Shown: positions 49,582 through 58,310, counted from the first letter of the stretch. The stretch is DNA of 64,000 nt from Acutalibacter sp. 1XD8-33 (GCF_003612555.1 NZ_RAZF01000001.1:344882-408881); one strand, 5' to 3'. A program made the numbers and translations. Notes: generated by a model not told the origin, from the sequence alone.

Positions 49582-50652
49582 ATGCAGGAAATCAAAATTG
49601 AGCTGACAAAAACTCCAAAAGCAAAGCCCGCCGACCAGAGCAAGCTGGGCTTCGGCCAGATTTTTACAGACCATATGTACGTGATGGACTATACCGAGGG
49701 CCAGGGCTGGCACGATCCCCGGGTCATCCCCTACCAGCCCATCTGCCTGGACCCTTCCGCCATGGTCTTTCACTATGCCCAGGAGATGTTCGAGGGCCTG
49801 AAGGCCTACCACACGGAGGACGGCCGGGTGCTGCTCTTCCGCCCGGACCGCAACGCCCAGCGGGCGGAGAACTCCTGCCTGCGGCTGTGCATCCCTCCCG
49901 TGCCCCAGGAGGACTTCATCAACGGCATCAAGACCCTGGTGCACGTGGAGAAGGACTGGATCCCCACCCAGCCGGGCACCTCTCTGTATATCCGCCCCTT
50001 CATCATCGCCACGGATCCCCACCTGGGGGTGCATCCCTCCCTTACCTACCAGTTCATCATCATCCTCTCTCCCTCCGGGGCCTACTATGCCAGCGGCCTG
50101 GACCCAGTGAAGATCTGGATTGAGGACGACTACGTGCGGGCCGTGCGGGGGGGCATCGGCGAGGCCAAAGCCGGCGGCAACTACGCGGCCAGCCTGAAGG
50201 CCCAGGTGAAGGGCGACGCCGAGGGCTATGCCCAGGTGCTCTGGCTGGACGGCGTGGAGCGGAAGTATATCGAAGAAGTGGGCTCCATGAACATCTTCTT
50301 CAAGATCAACGGCAAGGTGGTCACCCCCAAGCTGAACGGCAGCATCCTGCCCGGCGTGACCCGGGCCAGCTGCCTGGATCTGTGCCGCCACTGGGGCATG
50401 GAGGTGGAGGAGCGCCGGGTCTCTGTGGACGAGCTGGTGGCAGCCGCCCGGGACGGCTCTCTGGAGGAGTGCTGGGGCAGCGGCACCGCGGCAGTGATCT
50501 CTCCTGTGGGCGTTCTGCGCTATGGCGACGAGGTGATGGAGATCGCCGGGGGCGGCATCGGCCCGGTGAGCCAGAAGCTCTACGACACGGTCACCGGCAT
50601 CCAGACCGGCAAGCTGAAAGACGAATTCGGCTGGACGGTGGAAGTGAAATAA
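49582..50652 (+). CDS. ilvE: Branched-chain amino acid aminotransferase
   Basis: IlvE makes Leu, Ile and Val from their keto acids with glutamate, or starts their breakdown. The 356-residue protein is of the fold-type IV PLP class, eukaryote-like group: LGFGQIFTDHMYVMDYTEGQGWHDPRVIPYQPICLDPSAMVFHYAQEMFEGLKAY, RPDRNAQRAENSC, GEAKAGGNYAASLKAQ (PLP lysine in AKAGGNY), EEVGSMNIFFKI and GTAAVISPVG. It has its own promoter and terminator and is not in an ilv operon. Confidence 0.96.
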   Translation: MQEIKIELTKTPKAKPADQSKLGFGQIFTDHMYVMDYTEGQGWHDPRVIPYQPICLDPSAMVFHYAQEMFEGLKAYHTEDGRVLLFRPDRNAQRAENSCLRLCIPPVPQEDFINGIKTLVHVEKDWIPTQPGTSLYIRPFIIATDPHLGVHPSLTYQFIIILSPSGAYYASGLDPVKIWIEDDYVRAVRGGIGEAKAGGNYAASLKAQVKGDAEGYAQVLWLDGVERKYIEEVGSMNIFFKINGKVVTPKLNGSILPGVTRASCLDLCRHWGMEVEERRVSVDELVAAARDGSLEECWGSGTAAVISPVGVLRYGDEVMEIAGGGIGPVSQKLYDTVTGIQTGKLKDEFGWTVEVK

Positions 50653-50663
50653 AGAACCTTCTC

Positions 50664-50697
50664 AAGGAGGCCTCTCGGGGCCTTCTTTTTTGTGTAC
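50664..50697 (+). terminator. Terminator after ilvE
   Basis: AAGGaGGCCtctcggGGCCTTCTT is followed by TTTTGTG, twelve bases after the stop codon. Confidence 0.8.
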
Positions 50698-51228
50698 TTT
50701 TTAGAGTGTGTTTTGGCCTCCGGCAGCAAGAGTTCGTTAGACTTTGTCTTACGAACTCTCACCCTGGACTGGACCAAACTTTTTGAAAAGAAGTTTAAGA
50801 CATTACCTTCGGTAAGTCTCAAAAACTTTTAACCTGGCTGGCTGAGTGCGCAAAAGCCGAACACATTGCCGGGTCCAGGGGGTCGCTGTGTGCCAGTGGC
50901 ACACATGTAGCGACTGACCAAACCGGCAGGTGAGACATCCTAACCCCTGGCGTGGTGTGGAGCGGTGCTCCACGACCTTAAATACCTCAGAAGCGCATTT
51001 TTTGAAATGGTGAATCATAGTTAATGCTCGCTTCGCTCGATTAACTATATAAGAGGGGGACGGAGAGTTCATCTCGTACGGCGAGATGAATCTCTTTTGC
51101 AACTGAGAAAAAAATTTCCTAATTCCGGAGCAAGCCAGCTCTAGGCGCAGTATCTCAGCTCAAAGTTCCCGTCCGGCTGTGTGCCTATCGCCAAGCTGCC
51201 CCGCGCGCCGTTCCCCCCATAAAAACTC
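50698..51228. repeat. Repeat mosaic between ilvE and the TtcA-like gene
   Basis: No gene is seen. It has GAGTTCGTtagactttgtcttACGAACTC (50729-50757), GTTACCTTCGGTAAGTCTC with AAAACTTTTAACC, and ACACATTGCCGGGTCCAGG. The AGT-loop hairpin GTGTGCC-agt-GGCACAC (50888-50904) with GACCAAACCGGCAGGTGAGA follows. CCTCAGAAGCGCATTTTTTG, the ATAGTTAA / TTAACTAT hairpin (51017-51048) and the CGCGCGCCGTTCCCCCCATAAAA end just before the stop codon at 51229 complete it. Confidence 0.8.
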
Positions 51229-52062
51229 TTAAAAAGTATAGTTTTCCAGAAAGCTGTGCTCCTGCCCGCCGCTTTTGTAGCCGGGGAAAGTGTCCAGGCA
51301 GAGGCTGTGCAGGCTCTGGAAAATATTCTTTTCCACATTGGGGTTGTGCTTTTTCAGGCCTGCCAGAAGCTCTTTCACCTCCTGGCGCTTGGAGCCGCCG
51401 CAGGCTGCGGCCTGCTGGGTGAACTTACAGGCGCACCGCAAAAATTCCAGACCGTTATAGCGCTTCCAGGCAAGGACCGCGTCCTCATGCACCCGGTATA
51501 TGGGACGGATCAACTCCATGCCGGGAAAATTTTTGCTGTGGAGCTTTGGGAGCATCCCCTGAAGCTGAGCCCCATAGAACATGGCCATCACCGTGGTTTC
51601 GATCACGTCGTTGAAATGATGCCCCAGGGCGATCTTGTTGCAGCCCAGATCCTGGGCCCGGCGGTACAAATGCCCCCGGCGCATCCGGGCGCAGAGATAG
51701 CAGGCGTTTTTATCCCCCCAGTCCGCCACGTCAAATACGTTTGTCTCAAAGATCTGAACCGGCACCTGAAGCAGCCGGGCGTTCTCCTCCAGCTTTTGAC
51801 GGTTTTCCGGGCTATAGCCCGGGTCCATGGCGATAAATTCCAGGGAAAACGGAAACTCGGAATATCGGAGCAAGAGCTGCATGAGCTTCGCCAACAGCAT
51901 GGAGTCCTTTCCACCGGAAACGCACACAGCGATCCGGTCGCCCTCCTGGATCAGCTCATACGTCTTGACCCCGGCAATGAATGGCGCCCAAATCTGCTTG
52001 CGGTATTTTTTTGTAAGACTGCGCTCCGCCTGACAGCAGAGGCTGTTATGATTCTCTATCAT
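51229..52062 (-). CDS. TtcA-like PP-loop tRNA thiolation protein
   Basis: This 277-residue protein has the PP-loop IAVCVSGGKDSMLLAKLM, FIAMDPGYSPENRQKLEENA, CYLCARMRRGHLYRRAQDLGCNKIALGHHFNDVIETTVMAMFYG and LRCACKFTQQAAAC. This is the TtcA group that inserts sulfur into tRNA cytidine-32 using an iron-sulfur centre; the CxxC and later cysteines would hold it. Closely related clostridial proteins are annotated as PP-loop ATPases of uncertain substrate. It overlaps the end of the TcdA gene by 17 bases, so both belong to one tRNA-modification operon. Confidence 0.85.
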   Translation of the reverse strand: MIENHNSLCCQAERSLTKKYRKQIWAPFIAGVKTYELIQEGDRIAVCVSGGKDSMLLAKLMQLLLRYSEFPFSLEFIAMDPGYSPENRQKLEENARLLQVPVQIFETNVFDVADWGDKNACYLCARMRRGHLYRRAQDLGCNKIALGHHFNDVIETTVMAMFYGAQLQGMLPKLHSKNFPGMELIRPIYRVHEDAVLAWKRYNGLEFLRCACKFTQQAAACGGSKRQEVKELLAGLKKHNPNVEKNIFQSLHSLCLDTFPGYKSGGQEHSFLENYTF

Positions 52063-52756
52063 TTCCCACTCCTGTCAAATCCTTGACCGCTTCCCCCGCC
52101 AGGATGAGCCCTGCCACAGAGGGCACAAAGGCCACGCTGCCAGGCAGGGGATGCTCTCCGGCGGGGGCTGTGAGGGGCGGCTCCTGGGAGTAGACCACCT
52201 TCAGCCGCCGGACGTTCCGTTTTTTCAGCTCCCGGCGCATGACCCGGGCCAGGGGGCAGACGCTGGTCTCGTAGATGTCCGCCACCCGGAAGGCGGTGGG
52301 GTCCAGCTTGTTGCCGGCCCCCATGGCGCTGATAATAGGCACGCCCTCCCCCACGGCCCGCTCAATGATAGCCAGCTTGCCGGTGACCATGTCGATGCAG
52401 TCCAGGATGTAGTCGAACCGGGTGAAATCCAGCCGGTCCGCCGTGTCGGGGGTGTAGAAGAAGGGGTGCTCTTCCACCCTGAGAGCCGGGTTGATCTCCT
52501 GAAGGCGTTCCGCCCCGGCGCGGGTTTTCTCCCTTCCCAGGGTAGCCCTGGTGGCGAACAACTGGCGGTTCAGGTTGGTGGAGCTGTAGGTGTCGCCGTC
52601 GATGAGATCGATTGCCCCTACCCCGCAGCGGACCAGGGCCTCGGCGGCGTGGCCCCCCACGCCCCCCAGGCCGAACACGGCCACACGGGCCCTCTGCAGG
52701 CGCTCCACGGCCTCCCGGCCCAGGAGGAGCTCTTCTCGTTCAAACGCGGTTTCCAT
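52046..52756 (-). CDS. tcdA: tRNA threonylcarbamoyladenosine dehydratase TcdA
   Basis: TcdA (CsdL) cyclises t6A-37 of tRNA with ATP. The 236-residue E1-like protein has EELLLGREAVERLQRARVAVFGLGGVGGHAAEALVRCGVGAIDLIDGDTYSSTNLNRQLFAT (nucleotide site), FDYILDCIDMVTGKLAIIERAVGEGVPIISAMGAGNKLDPTAFRVADIYETSVCPLARVMRRELKKR and VAFVPSVAGLILAGEAVKDL. It lies between a flavin reductase-rubredoxin gene (four bases away) and the TtcA-like gene. Confidence 0.92.
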   Translation of the reverse strand: METAFEREELLLGREAVERLQRARVAVFGLGGVGGHAAEALVRCGVGAIDLIDGDTYSSTNLNRQLFATRATLGREKTRAGAERLQEINPALRVEEHPFFYTPDTADRLDFTRFDYILDCIDMVTGKLAIIERAVGEGVPIISAMGAGNKLDPTAFRVADIYETSVCPLARVMRRELKKRNVRRLKVVYSQEPPLTAPAGEHPLPGSVAFVPSVAGLILAGEAVKDLTGVGNDRES

Positions 52757-52759
52757 GCC

Positions 52760-53458
52760 CTATTTCTTGCGGACAAAGGCCTTCTTGGGCATTTTGCAGA
52801 TGGGGCAGGTCCAGTCTGCGGGGAGCTCCTCGAAGCCGAAATTGGGGTCCTTGTACTCGTAGCCGCACACAGAGCACACGAAGCGCTCGCCGGTAATCCG
52901 CTCGCCGCTCTGCTGGGGCAGGTAGGTTGGGGCCTTCATGGGGGAGACGCCCCGGAGCTTCTCCACATAGTATTGGTAGGTCATGGGCTTGTAGGGCTCG
53001 AATTTCCCGGCCACCTCCCGACCGCCGGTGATGTCGCTTCCGGCGATGATCTCCGCGATGAACAGCACTTGGCCCCCGGCGGGGAGCTTGGCTTTCACCT
53101 GGCAGAGGAACCAGCAGCAGGTGTTCTCCTTGATGACGGGCACGCCCTCCATCAGCACCTTGTGGCGGATGTTCTCCAGCTTGCCGCCGTGCCGCCCGCT
53201 GGTAAAGCCCAGGGCGCCGATCACCGTGGCCGGGGTATCCTCCGACAGCACGGAGATGGTGAACACTCCGTTTTCTTCAATGCACTGGCAGCTGTAATTC
53301 TCCCCGTTCATGGAAAGAGCCACCAGGGGCGGGGACGAGGGGGAGGTTTTCGTCACCTGCATCACCGTGTTCACGATGCAGGCGTTGGGCCCCCGCTGAT
53401 CCTTCACCCCAATCGCGTACATGCCGTATGAAATATTTCCTAGAACCAAAGGTTTCAT
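52760..53458 (-). CDS. Flavin reductase-rubredoxin fusion
   Basis: This 232-residue protein joins an FMN-binding flavin reductase-like domain ([40 protein letters not shown] start, [33 protein letters not shown]) to a C-terminal rubredoxin. The rubredoxin is [36 protein letters not shown], with both CxxC pairs that hold one iron. It resembles the High-molecular-weight rubredoxins of acetogens and clostridia that pass electrons to oxygen-reducing flavodiiron proteins. No flavodiiron gene is next to it. ATG at 53458 is the first conserved start. Confidence 0.9.
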   Translation of the reverse strand: MKPLVLGNISYGMYAIGVKDQRGPNACIVNTVMQVTKTSPSSPPLVALSMNGENYSCQCIEENGVFTISVLSEDTPATVIGALGFTSGRHGGKLENIRHKVLMEGVPVIKENTCCWFLCQVKAKLPAGGQVLFIAEIIAGSDITGGREVAGKFEPYKPMTYQYYVEKLRGVSPMKAPTYLPQQSGERITGERFVCSVCGYEYKDPNFGFEELPADWTCPICKMPKKAFVRKK

Positions 53459-54125
53459 GCTCGCACCTCGTTTCGCGTCAGATTTTTTGGACCTTGGGGA
53501 CTCCGTCCCCAAACCCCTGCAACCTTTGAGAACGGTAAGACTTCGCAGAGCGAAGTCTACGAAACTTTTACCCTGCTTCCTCACTTCGTTCGTCGCACAC
53601 GGCGCGAAGAATGGCGATAGAATCAGACTAGGTTTCGCCGTGTGTCATGAGTTTTGCTACGCAAAACTCTGCCAGCTGGGTACGAAGCGCTAAGCTAACC
53701 AGGGAAAAAGTTTGTGGGGTTTGGGGTGAAACTCCAAGAACTAAAATCGTAAGAAAACAACACAGGAGGGTGGCATAAACGTCCCAGTGGGACGTTTTGC
53801 GTAGGGGGTCTACGCTTCCGCTTCGGTCGGCGCTGAACGGTCCCACAGGGGACCAGCGCCCCTCGTCGGGGGGTGAGCGTTCTGCCGGATACTTGGCAAA
53901 GCCAAGTATTGCACACAAGCTGCGAACCGACCGAGTCGGCAGACGAGACCAGGCGAGACCCCCTATCCCGACTGCGGAGCAGGCGGGACGCCCTTTTCCA
54001 TTGGACGATACGTGAGCCAGCGGCGTGCAACGTGCGGCGAGCCGAAAGTTCCCGCCAGGACTTGTGCCCGTTGCCAAGCCTCCCCGCGCGCCGTTCCCCC
54101 CATATCATTACTCAAAACCTATCGC
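53459..54125. repeat. Repeat mosaic between glyA and the rubredoxin fusion
   Basis: This 667-base gap has no gene. It has AACCTTTgagAACGGT with GACTTCGCagaGCGAAGTC (53536-53554), a compensated form of the usual stem, and the long CACACGGCG...CGCCGTGTG hairpin (53598-53645). AAACGTCCC-agt-GGGACGTTT (53777-53797), TACTTGGCaaaGCCAAGTA (53890-53908) with CCGACCGAGTCGGCAG, and GCGCGCCGTTCCCCCCATATC end beside glyA follow. Confidence 0.8.
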
Positions 54126-55382
54126 TCACTGATATAGAGGATACCTCCGGCAGATGTCCTCCACCATGCCCCGCAGCTTCTCCACGTTCTCCTCAAAGCC
54201 GTCCTCCATGGCCAGGGCGATGCAGGCGGCCACCTGGTCCATGTCGGCTTCCCGCAGGCCCCGGGTGGTAACGGCGGGGGTGCCCAGCCGCAGGCCGCTG
54301 GTGACGAATGGGCTGCGCTGCTCCCCGGGCACGGTGTTCTTGTTGGCGGTGATATACACCTCGTCCAGGCGGCGCTCCAGCTCCTTGCCGGTGAGCTCCA
54401 GGCCGCTGAGGTCCACCAGCATCAGGTGGTTATCCGTGCCGCCGGAGACCAGCTTCACCCCACGGCTCAGAAGGCCCTGGGCCAGGGCGGCGGCGTTCTT
54501 TACCACCTGCTCTCCATAGGCCTTGAACTCCGGCCGCAGGGCCTCTCCTAAGCATACGGCCTTGGCGGCGATAATATGCATCAGCGGACCGCCCTGGGTG
54601 CCGGGGAAGATCGCTTTGTCGATGGCTTTGGCGTACTCCTCCTTGCAGAGGATCAGCCCGCCCCGGGGGCCCCGCAAAGTCTTGTGGGTGGTGGTGGTCA
54701 CCACGTCGGCGTAGGGGACGGGATTTTGATGGCAGCCCGCCGCCACCAGCCCCGCGATATGGGCCATATCCACCATGAGCTTTGCCCCGCAGGCGTCGGC
54801 GATCTCCCGGAATTTCTGAAAGTCAATGGCCCGGGCGTAGGCGCTGGCCCCGGCTACGATCAGCTTGGGCTTCTCCTTTAGGGCCAGGTCCATCACCTTG
54901 TCGTAGTCGATGCGGCCCGTGTCCGGGTCCACGCCGTAAGCCACGAAATGGTAGAGCGCACCAGACATATTCACCGGAGAGCCGTGGGAGAGATGCCCGC
55001 CCTCGGAGAGGTTCATGCCCAGCACGGTGTCGCCGGGCTGCAAGAAGGCAAAGTATACCGCCAGGTTGGCCTGGGCGCCGGAGTGGGGCTGGACGTTGGC
55101 GTGGTCCGCACCGAAAAGTTTGCAGGCCCGGTCCCGGGCGATATCCTCCACAATATCCACGCACTGACAGCCGCCATAGTACCGGTGGGCGGGGTAGCCC
55201 TCGGCGTATTTGTTGGTGAGGACGGTGCCCATGGCGGCCATCACCGCCGGGGAGACGATATTCTCAGAAGCGATGAGCTCCAGGTTCCGCCGCTGGCGGT
55301 GGAGCTCCCGCTCCATGGCGGCGGCCACATCCGGGTCGCTGGTTCCTACAAAGCCGATGGTGTCCATAAGGTCTTGAAACAT
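54126..55382 (-). CDS. glyA: Serine hydroxymethyltransferase
   Basis: GlyA interconverts serine and glycine and loads tetrahydrofolate with a one-carbon unit. The 418-residue PLP enzyme has [97 protein letters not shown] and [23 protein letters not shown] (PLP lysine in THKTLRG). It is transcribed alone between two repeat blocks. Confidence 0.97.
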   Translation of the reverse strand: MFQDLMDTIGFVGTSDPDVAAAMERELHRQRRNLELIASENIVSPAVMAAMGTVLTNKYAEGYPAHRYYGGCQCVDIVEDIARDRACKLFGADHANVQPHSGAQANLAVYFAFLQPGDTVLGMNLSEGGHLSHGSPVNMSGALYHFVAYGVDPDTGRIDYDKVMDLALKEKPKLIVAGASAYARAIDFQKFREIADACGAKLMVDMAHIAGLVAAGCHQNPVPYADVVTTTTHKTLRGPRGGLILCKEEYAKAIDKAIFPGTQGGPLMHIIAAKAVCLGEALRPEFKAYGEQVVKNAAALAQGLLSRGVKLVSGGTDNHLMLVDLSGLELTGKELERRLDEVYITANKNTVPGEQRSPFVTSGLRLGTPAVTTRGLREADMDQVAACIALAMEDGFEENVEKLRGMVEDICRRYPLYQ

Positions 55383-55968
55383 ACTGTGCCTCCTGAAGAT
55401 AAATTCTATTGTATGGTATGGTTATTCTTATGATGTGACGGGGGGGCTTTTGGAGCGCGCTGGCGCGGTGGGATTTCAGCACCCACGGCGCGCGTTTTGG
55501 CTGGTACGCCCGTGCGCTCAGCTGGCTGGTTCCGGTTTCCGAGGAATGTCCCGCCTGCTCCGCAGTCGGGATAAGAAACCCCCGACGAGGGTTTCTTACG
55601 GAAAACAGTCCACCGGACTGTTTTCCTATCTTCCTGTGTTGTTTTCTCAGGTGTTTAAGGGCAAGGTCATGGGGCTCCGCGCCCCACACCCCCGCCAGCT
55701 ATAAACTTGGCGTTGCCAAGTTTCGACCAGCTGGACCGGTCGATGTTGTTACCTGTAGCATTCCAAGCTAACCAGGGTAAAAGTTTTTGAGACTTACCGA
55801 AGGTAACGTCTTAAACTTCTTTTCAAACAGTTTGTGGGGTTTGGGGGTGAGCGTCTGCCAGTGGCAGACACGCCGCGAACCGACCGAGCCGGGGAAGATT
55901 GCCGGTGGCAATCGTTCTGACCCGACCGAGTCGGCAGACGAGACCAGGCGAGACAACGCCCCACGGTC
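55383..55968. repeat. Repeat mosaic upstream of glyA
   Basis: This 586-base gap has no gene. It has GCGCGCTGGCGCG stretches, AAGAAACC-CCCGACGAG-GGTTTCTT (55573-55597) and AAACAGTCC-acc-GGACTGTTT (55603-55623). AAACTTGGCgttGCCAAGTTT (55702-55722), GGGTAAAAGTTTTTGAGACTTACCG and GTCTGCC-agt-GGCAGAC (55853-55869) with CCGACCGAGCCGG follow. A second GTCGGCAGACGAGACCAGGCGAGA lies near 55930. The first half is inverted relative to the second. Confidence 0.8.
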
Positions 55969-56448
55969 TTAGCCCTCCCCCGGCGGAAACAGCCCCTCCG
56001 CCAGATTCACGAACAGGTCCGGCGTTTTCAGAGCGCGGGCCTCCCCCTTCCACCAGCCGGTGATCCAGTTGGCCCCGGCGGTGAGCTCCCGGCCGTCCTT
56101 CAAAGTATAGGTAAAGGTCACGTCCGGGCCAACCTGCTCTGAGGCCTCGGAGACCGGGGTAAAAGGCTGATAGTTCAGCTTGTTGATGAGCTTCACTGCC
56201 AGCTCGATCTTCTCCGGGTCCGTGTAGGTCCGGGACGGGTCCTCCGCCCAGGCCACGGTGACGCTGGCCACATCCTTGGGATTCGGAGCGCCCCAGACGG
56301 GGACGCCGTTCATGGCGAAAAAGCACACTGTGACCAGCCCCCCTGCCAGCACCATGGGCCCCACCACGGCCAGAATCCTCTGCCAGAGCTTTTTCCGCCT
56401 CCTCTGGGGGCCTTCCCTGTTGTCTCCGGCGTCCCACGGCTTATTCAT
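55969..56448 (-). CDS. Single-pass membrane protein of unknown function
   Basis: This 159-residue protein has a basic cytoplasmic start (REGPQRRRKKLWQRI), one membrane helix (LAVVGPMVLAGGLVTVCFFAM) and an outside domain: DPSRTYTDPEKIELAVKLINKLNYQPFTPVSE, FTYTLKDGRELTAGANWITGWWKGEARAL. It resembles clostridial small anchored proteins without known role. Its first bases overlap the end of coaBC by eight, so the two are co-transcribed. I do not recognise the family. Confidence 0.7.
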   Translation of the reverse strand: MNKPWDAGDNREGPQRRRKKLWQRILAVVGPMVLAGGLVTVCFFAMNGVPVWGAPNPKDVASVTVAWAEDPSRTYTDPEKIELAVKLINKLNYQPFTPVSEASEQVGPDVTFTYTLKDGRELTAGANWITGWWKGEARALKTPDLFVNLAEGLFPPGEG

Positions 56449-57646
56449 AGGGCCGCCTCCTGATCTCGGCGATCTTGTCCAGCAGCCGGTGGGCGGCGTC
56501 CTCCTTGCTCATCAGGGGCAGAGTGATTTCCCCCTCCGGGGAGATCAGTGTCAGCACGTTGGTGGAACCGCCGAAGCCCGCCCCTTCTTCTGTCAGCGAA
56601 TTCGCGGCAATCAGGTCCAGATGCTTCCTTTGGAGCTTTCTCCGGCTATTCTCCAACAGGTTCTCCGTCTCCATGCTGAACCCGCACAGCAGCTGGCCGG
56701 GCCTTCTGTGCTCCCCAAGCCAGAGAAGGATGTCGTCCGTGCGCTCCAGCTCCAGGATCATGGCCTCGCCGCTCTGCTTCTTGATCTTGTTCTCCGCCGG
56801 ATGGGCCGGGCGGTAATCCGCTACCGCCGCCGCCTTGACGATGATGTCCATGTCTCCCGCCCGGGATGTCACCGCGTCAAACATCTCCCGGGCTGTCACC
56901 ACGTCCACGCAGTCCACGAAGGCGGGCTTTTTCAGGGCCGTGGGGCCAGTCACCAAAGTGACCTCCGCCCCCCGGGCCGCCGCCCCCCGGGCGATCTCGT
57001 AGCCCATCTTCCCGGAGGAGTGGTTTGTGAGGAAGCGCACCGGGTCCACGGCCTCCTGGGTGGGCCCGGCGGTGACCAGCAGCTTCACCCCAGCCAAATC
57101 CTTTTCATAGCGGACAGCATGGTCCACGGCCTCCAGCAGGTCCTCGGGCTCGGGCATCTTCCCCGCGCCCACGGCCCCGCAGGCCAGCCGTCCCACGGCG
57201 GGCTCAATCACCTGCCAGCCGTAGCGGCGCAGCGCCGCCAGATTATCCTGGGTGACGGGGTTTTCGTACATCCGGGTATTCATGGCCGGAGCCACCAACT
57301 TGGGGCAATCGCAGGCCAGGATGGTGGTGGAGAGCATGTCGTCCGCAATGCCGTGGGCCGCTTTGGCGATGATATTTGCCGTGGCCGGGGCCACGATGAG
57401 GGCGTCCGCCTTGTCCGCCAGGGCCACATGCTCCACATGGCTCTGGAAGTTCCGGTCAAAGGTGTCCACCATGGCCCGGTTGTGGGTGAGGGACTCGAAG
57501 GTGTGGGGGCCGATGAACTCCGTGGCGTTTCTGGTGAGCACCACCTCCACATTGTATCCCCTCTGGGTGAGCTTGGAGGCCAGAGCCGCCGCCTTGTAGC
57601 AGGCGATGCCCCCGGTCACTCCCAGCACAACGGTCTTTCTTTTCAA
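56441..57646 (-). CDS. coaBC: Bifunctional CoaBC: phosphopantothenoylcysteine decarboxylase/synthetase
   Basis: CoaBC joins cysteine to 4'-phosphopantothenate and decarboxylates the product to 4'-phosphopantetheine. The 401-residue protein has the flavoprotein CoaC part (VLGVTGGIACYKAAALASKLTQRGYNVEVVLTRNATEFIG, PMNTRMYENP with the substrate loop). The CoaB part follows (LLVTAGPTQEAVDPVRFLTNHSSGKMGYEIARGAAARGAEVTLV, and ADYRPAHPAENKIKK). It starts with TTG, GGAGG about eleven bases before. A promoter lies upstream. The pantothenate uptake and kinase genes are divergent neighbours. Confidence 0.95.
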   Translation of the reverse strand: MKRKTVVLGVTGGIACYKAAALASKLTQRGYNVEVVLTRNATEFIGPHTFESLTHNRAMVDTFDRNFQSHVEHVALADKADALIVAPATANIIAKAAHGIADDMLSTTILACDCPKLVAPAMNTRMYENPVTQDNLAALRRYGWQVIEPAVGRLACGAVGAGKMPEPEDLLEAVDHAVRYEKDLAGVKLLVTAGPTQEAVDPVRFLTNHSSGKMGYEIARGAAARGAEVTLVTGPTALKKPAFVDCVDVVTAREMFDAVTSRAGDMDIIVKAAAVADYRPAHPAENKIKKQSGEAMILELERTDDILLWLGEHRRPGQLLCGFSMETENLLENSRRKLQRKHLDLIAANSLTEEGAGFGGSTNVLTLISPEGEITLPLMSKEDAAHRLLDKIAEIRRRPYE

Positions 57647-57688
57647 AACAAATCCAGCCTCCCCCCGTGTTTCTCTCTTTCCCTCCAG

Positions 57689-57717
57689 ATTATAACAAAT
57701 TCCGGGGGCAATGTAAA
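57689..57717 (-). promoter_or_regulatory. Promoter of coaBC
   Basis: TTTACA (57712-57717) and TATAAT (57689-57694) are 17 bases apart on the minus strand, about 40 bases before the TTG start. Confidence 0.75.
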
Positions 57718-57784
57718 GCGTCTATACAAGATTTTGAATTTTTATCCCCTCGCGGCTGCAAAACCCAGCCCAAAGCGCGTGTTG

Positions 57785-58110
57785 ATTGGGGGACGATGTT
57801 TACGGCCGCTGGCAGCTTAGGGGTTTTTCTCACCTGCCGGTTCGGTCGGCGACGGGAAATCGCCACTGGCGATTGTCTCCCCCTAAGAACCCCCCCCACC
57901 TTTTGAGAAAAGTAAGACATTCGCTACGCGAAGTCTACGAAAACTTTACCCTGGTTAGCTTGGAATGCTACAGGTAACAACATTGACCGGTCCAGCTGGT
58001 CGAAACTTGGCAACGCCAAGTTTATAGCTGGCGGGGTGTGGGGTGAGCGTGTGCCTGTGGCACACAAGCTGCGAACCGACCGAGCCGGTAGGCGAGACCC
58101 GTGACCCGTG
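57785..58110. repeat. Repeat mosaic between coaBC and panT
   Basis: No gene is seen. It has CGGTCGGCGACGGGAAATCGCC-act-GGCGATTGTC (57843-57878, reverse AGT-loop module) and ACCTTTTGAGAAAAGT with GCTACGCGAAGTC. AACATTGACCGGTCCAGCTGG, AAACTTGGCaacGCCAAGTTT (58003-58023) and GTGTGCC-tgt-GGCACAC (58049-58065) with CCGACCGAGCCGGTAGGCGAGA follow. Confidence 0.8.
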
Positions 58111-58160
58111 CGCCCGAAGGCCGTCGAATACTCAAAATAATCCCTCCTGCAAAAATAGGG

Positions 58161-58189
58161 TTGCAAAAATTCTTCCCAGTGGGTATAAT
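58161..58189 (+). promoter_or_regulatory. Promoter of the panT-coaX operon
   Basis: TTGCAA (58161-58166) and TATAAT (58184-58189) are 17 bases apart. Transcription would begin near 58196 and give a leader of about 115 bases. Confidence 0.8.
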
Positions 58190-58195
58190 AGACTG

Positions 58196-58310
58196 GCCCG
58201 GATCCGCTGTCCGGCCCATACCGTGAGGATGGGACCGGAGCGCCGGCGGGGCCGGGTAAAATAAAATTCGCTGCACCGCGGCTTTCCGCGGGCGGCAGGA
58301 GGTATGCCAT
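58196..58310 (+). ncRNA. Structured leader of panT-coaX
   Basis: After the promoter four hairpins can form in a row: GGCCcGGAtccgctgTCCGGCC (58196-58218), CCCATaccgtgaggATGGG (58217-58235), CCGGagcgCCGG (58238-58249) with GGGGCCGG, and CCGCGGctttCCGCGG (58276-58291) just before the GGAGG ribosome site. The pairing is seen; a ligand or attenuation role is a guess. It does not show the THF or pan-motif consensus I know. Confidence 0.45.

Noticed and set aside
22040..58110. CRISPR array, considered because of many direct repeats
   Set aside because: The repeats are of different families, unevenly spaced, in both orientations and split among gaps between genes. There is no regular repeat-spacer series and no cas gene.
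58196..58310. THF or pan-motif riboswitch before panT
   Set aside because: The hairpins do not show the conserved sequence of either class as far as I can judge, so the leader is left unnamed.
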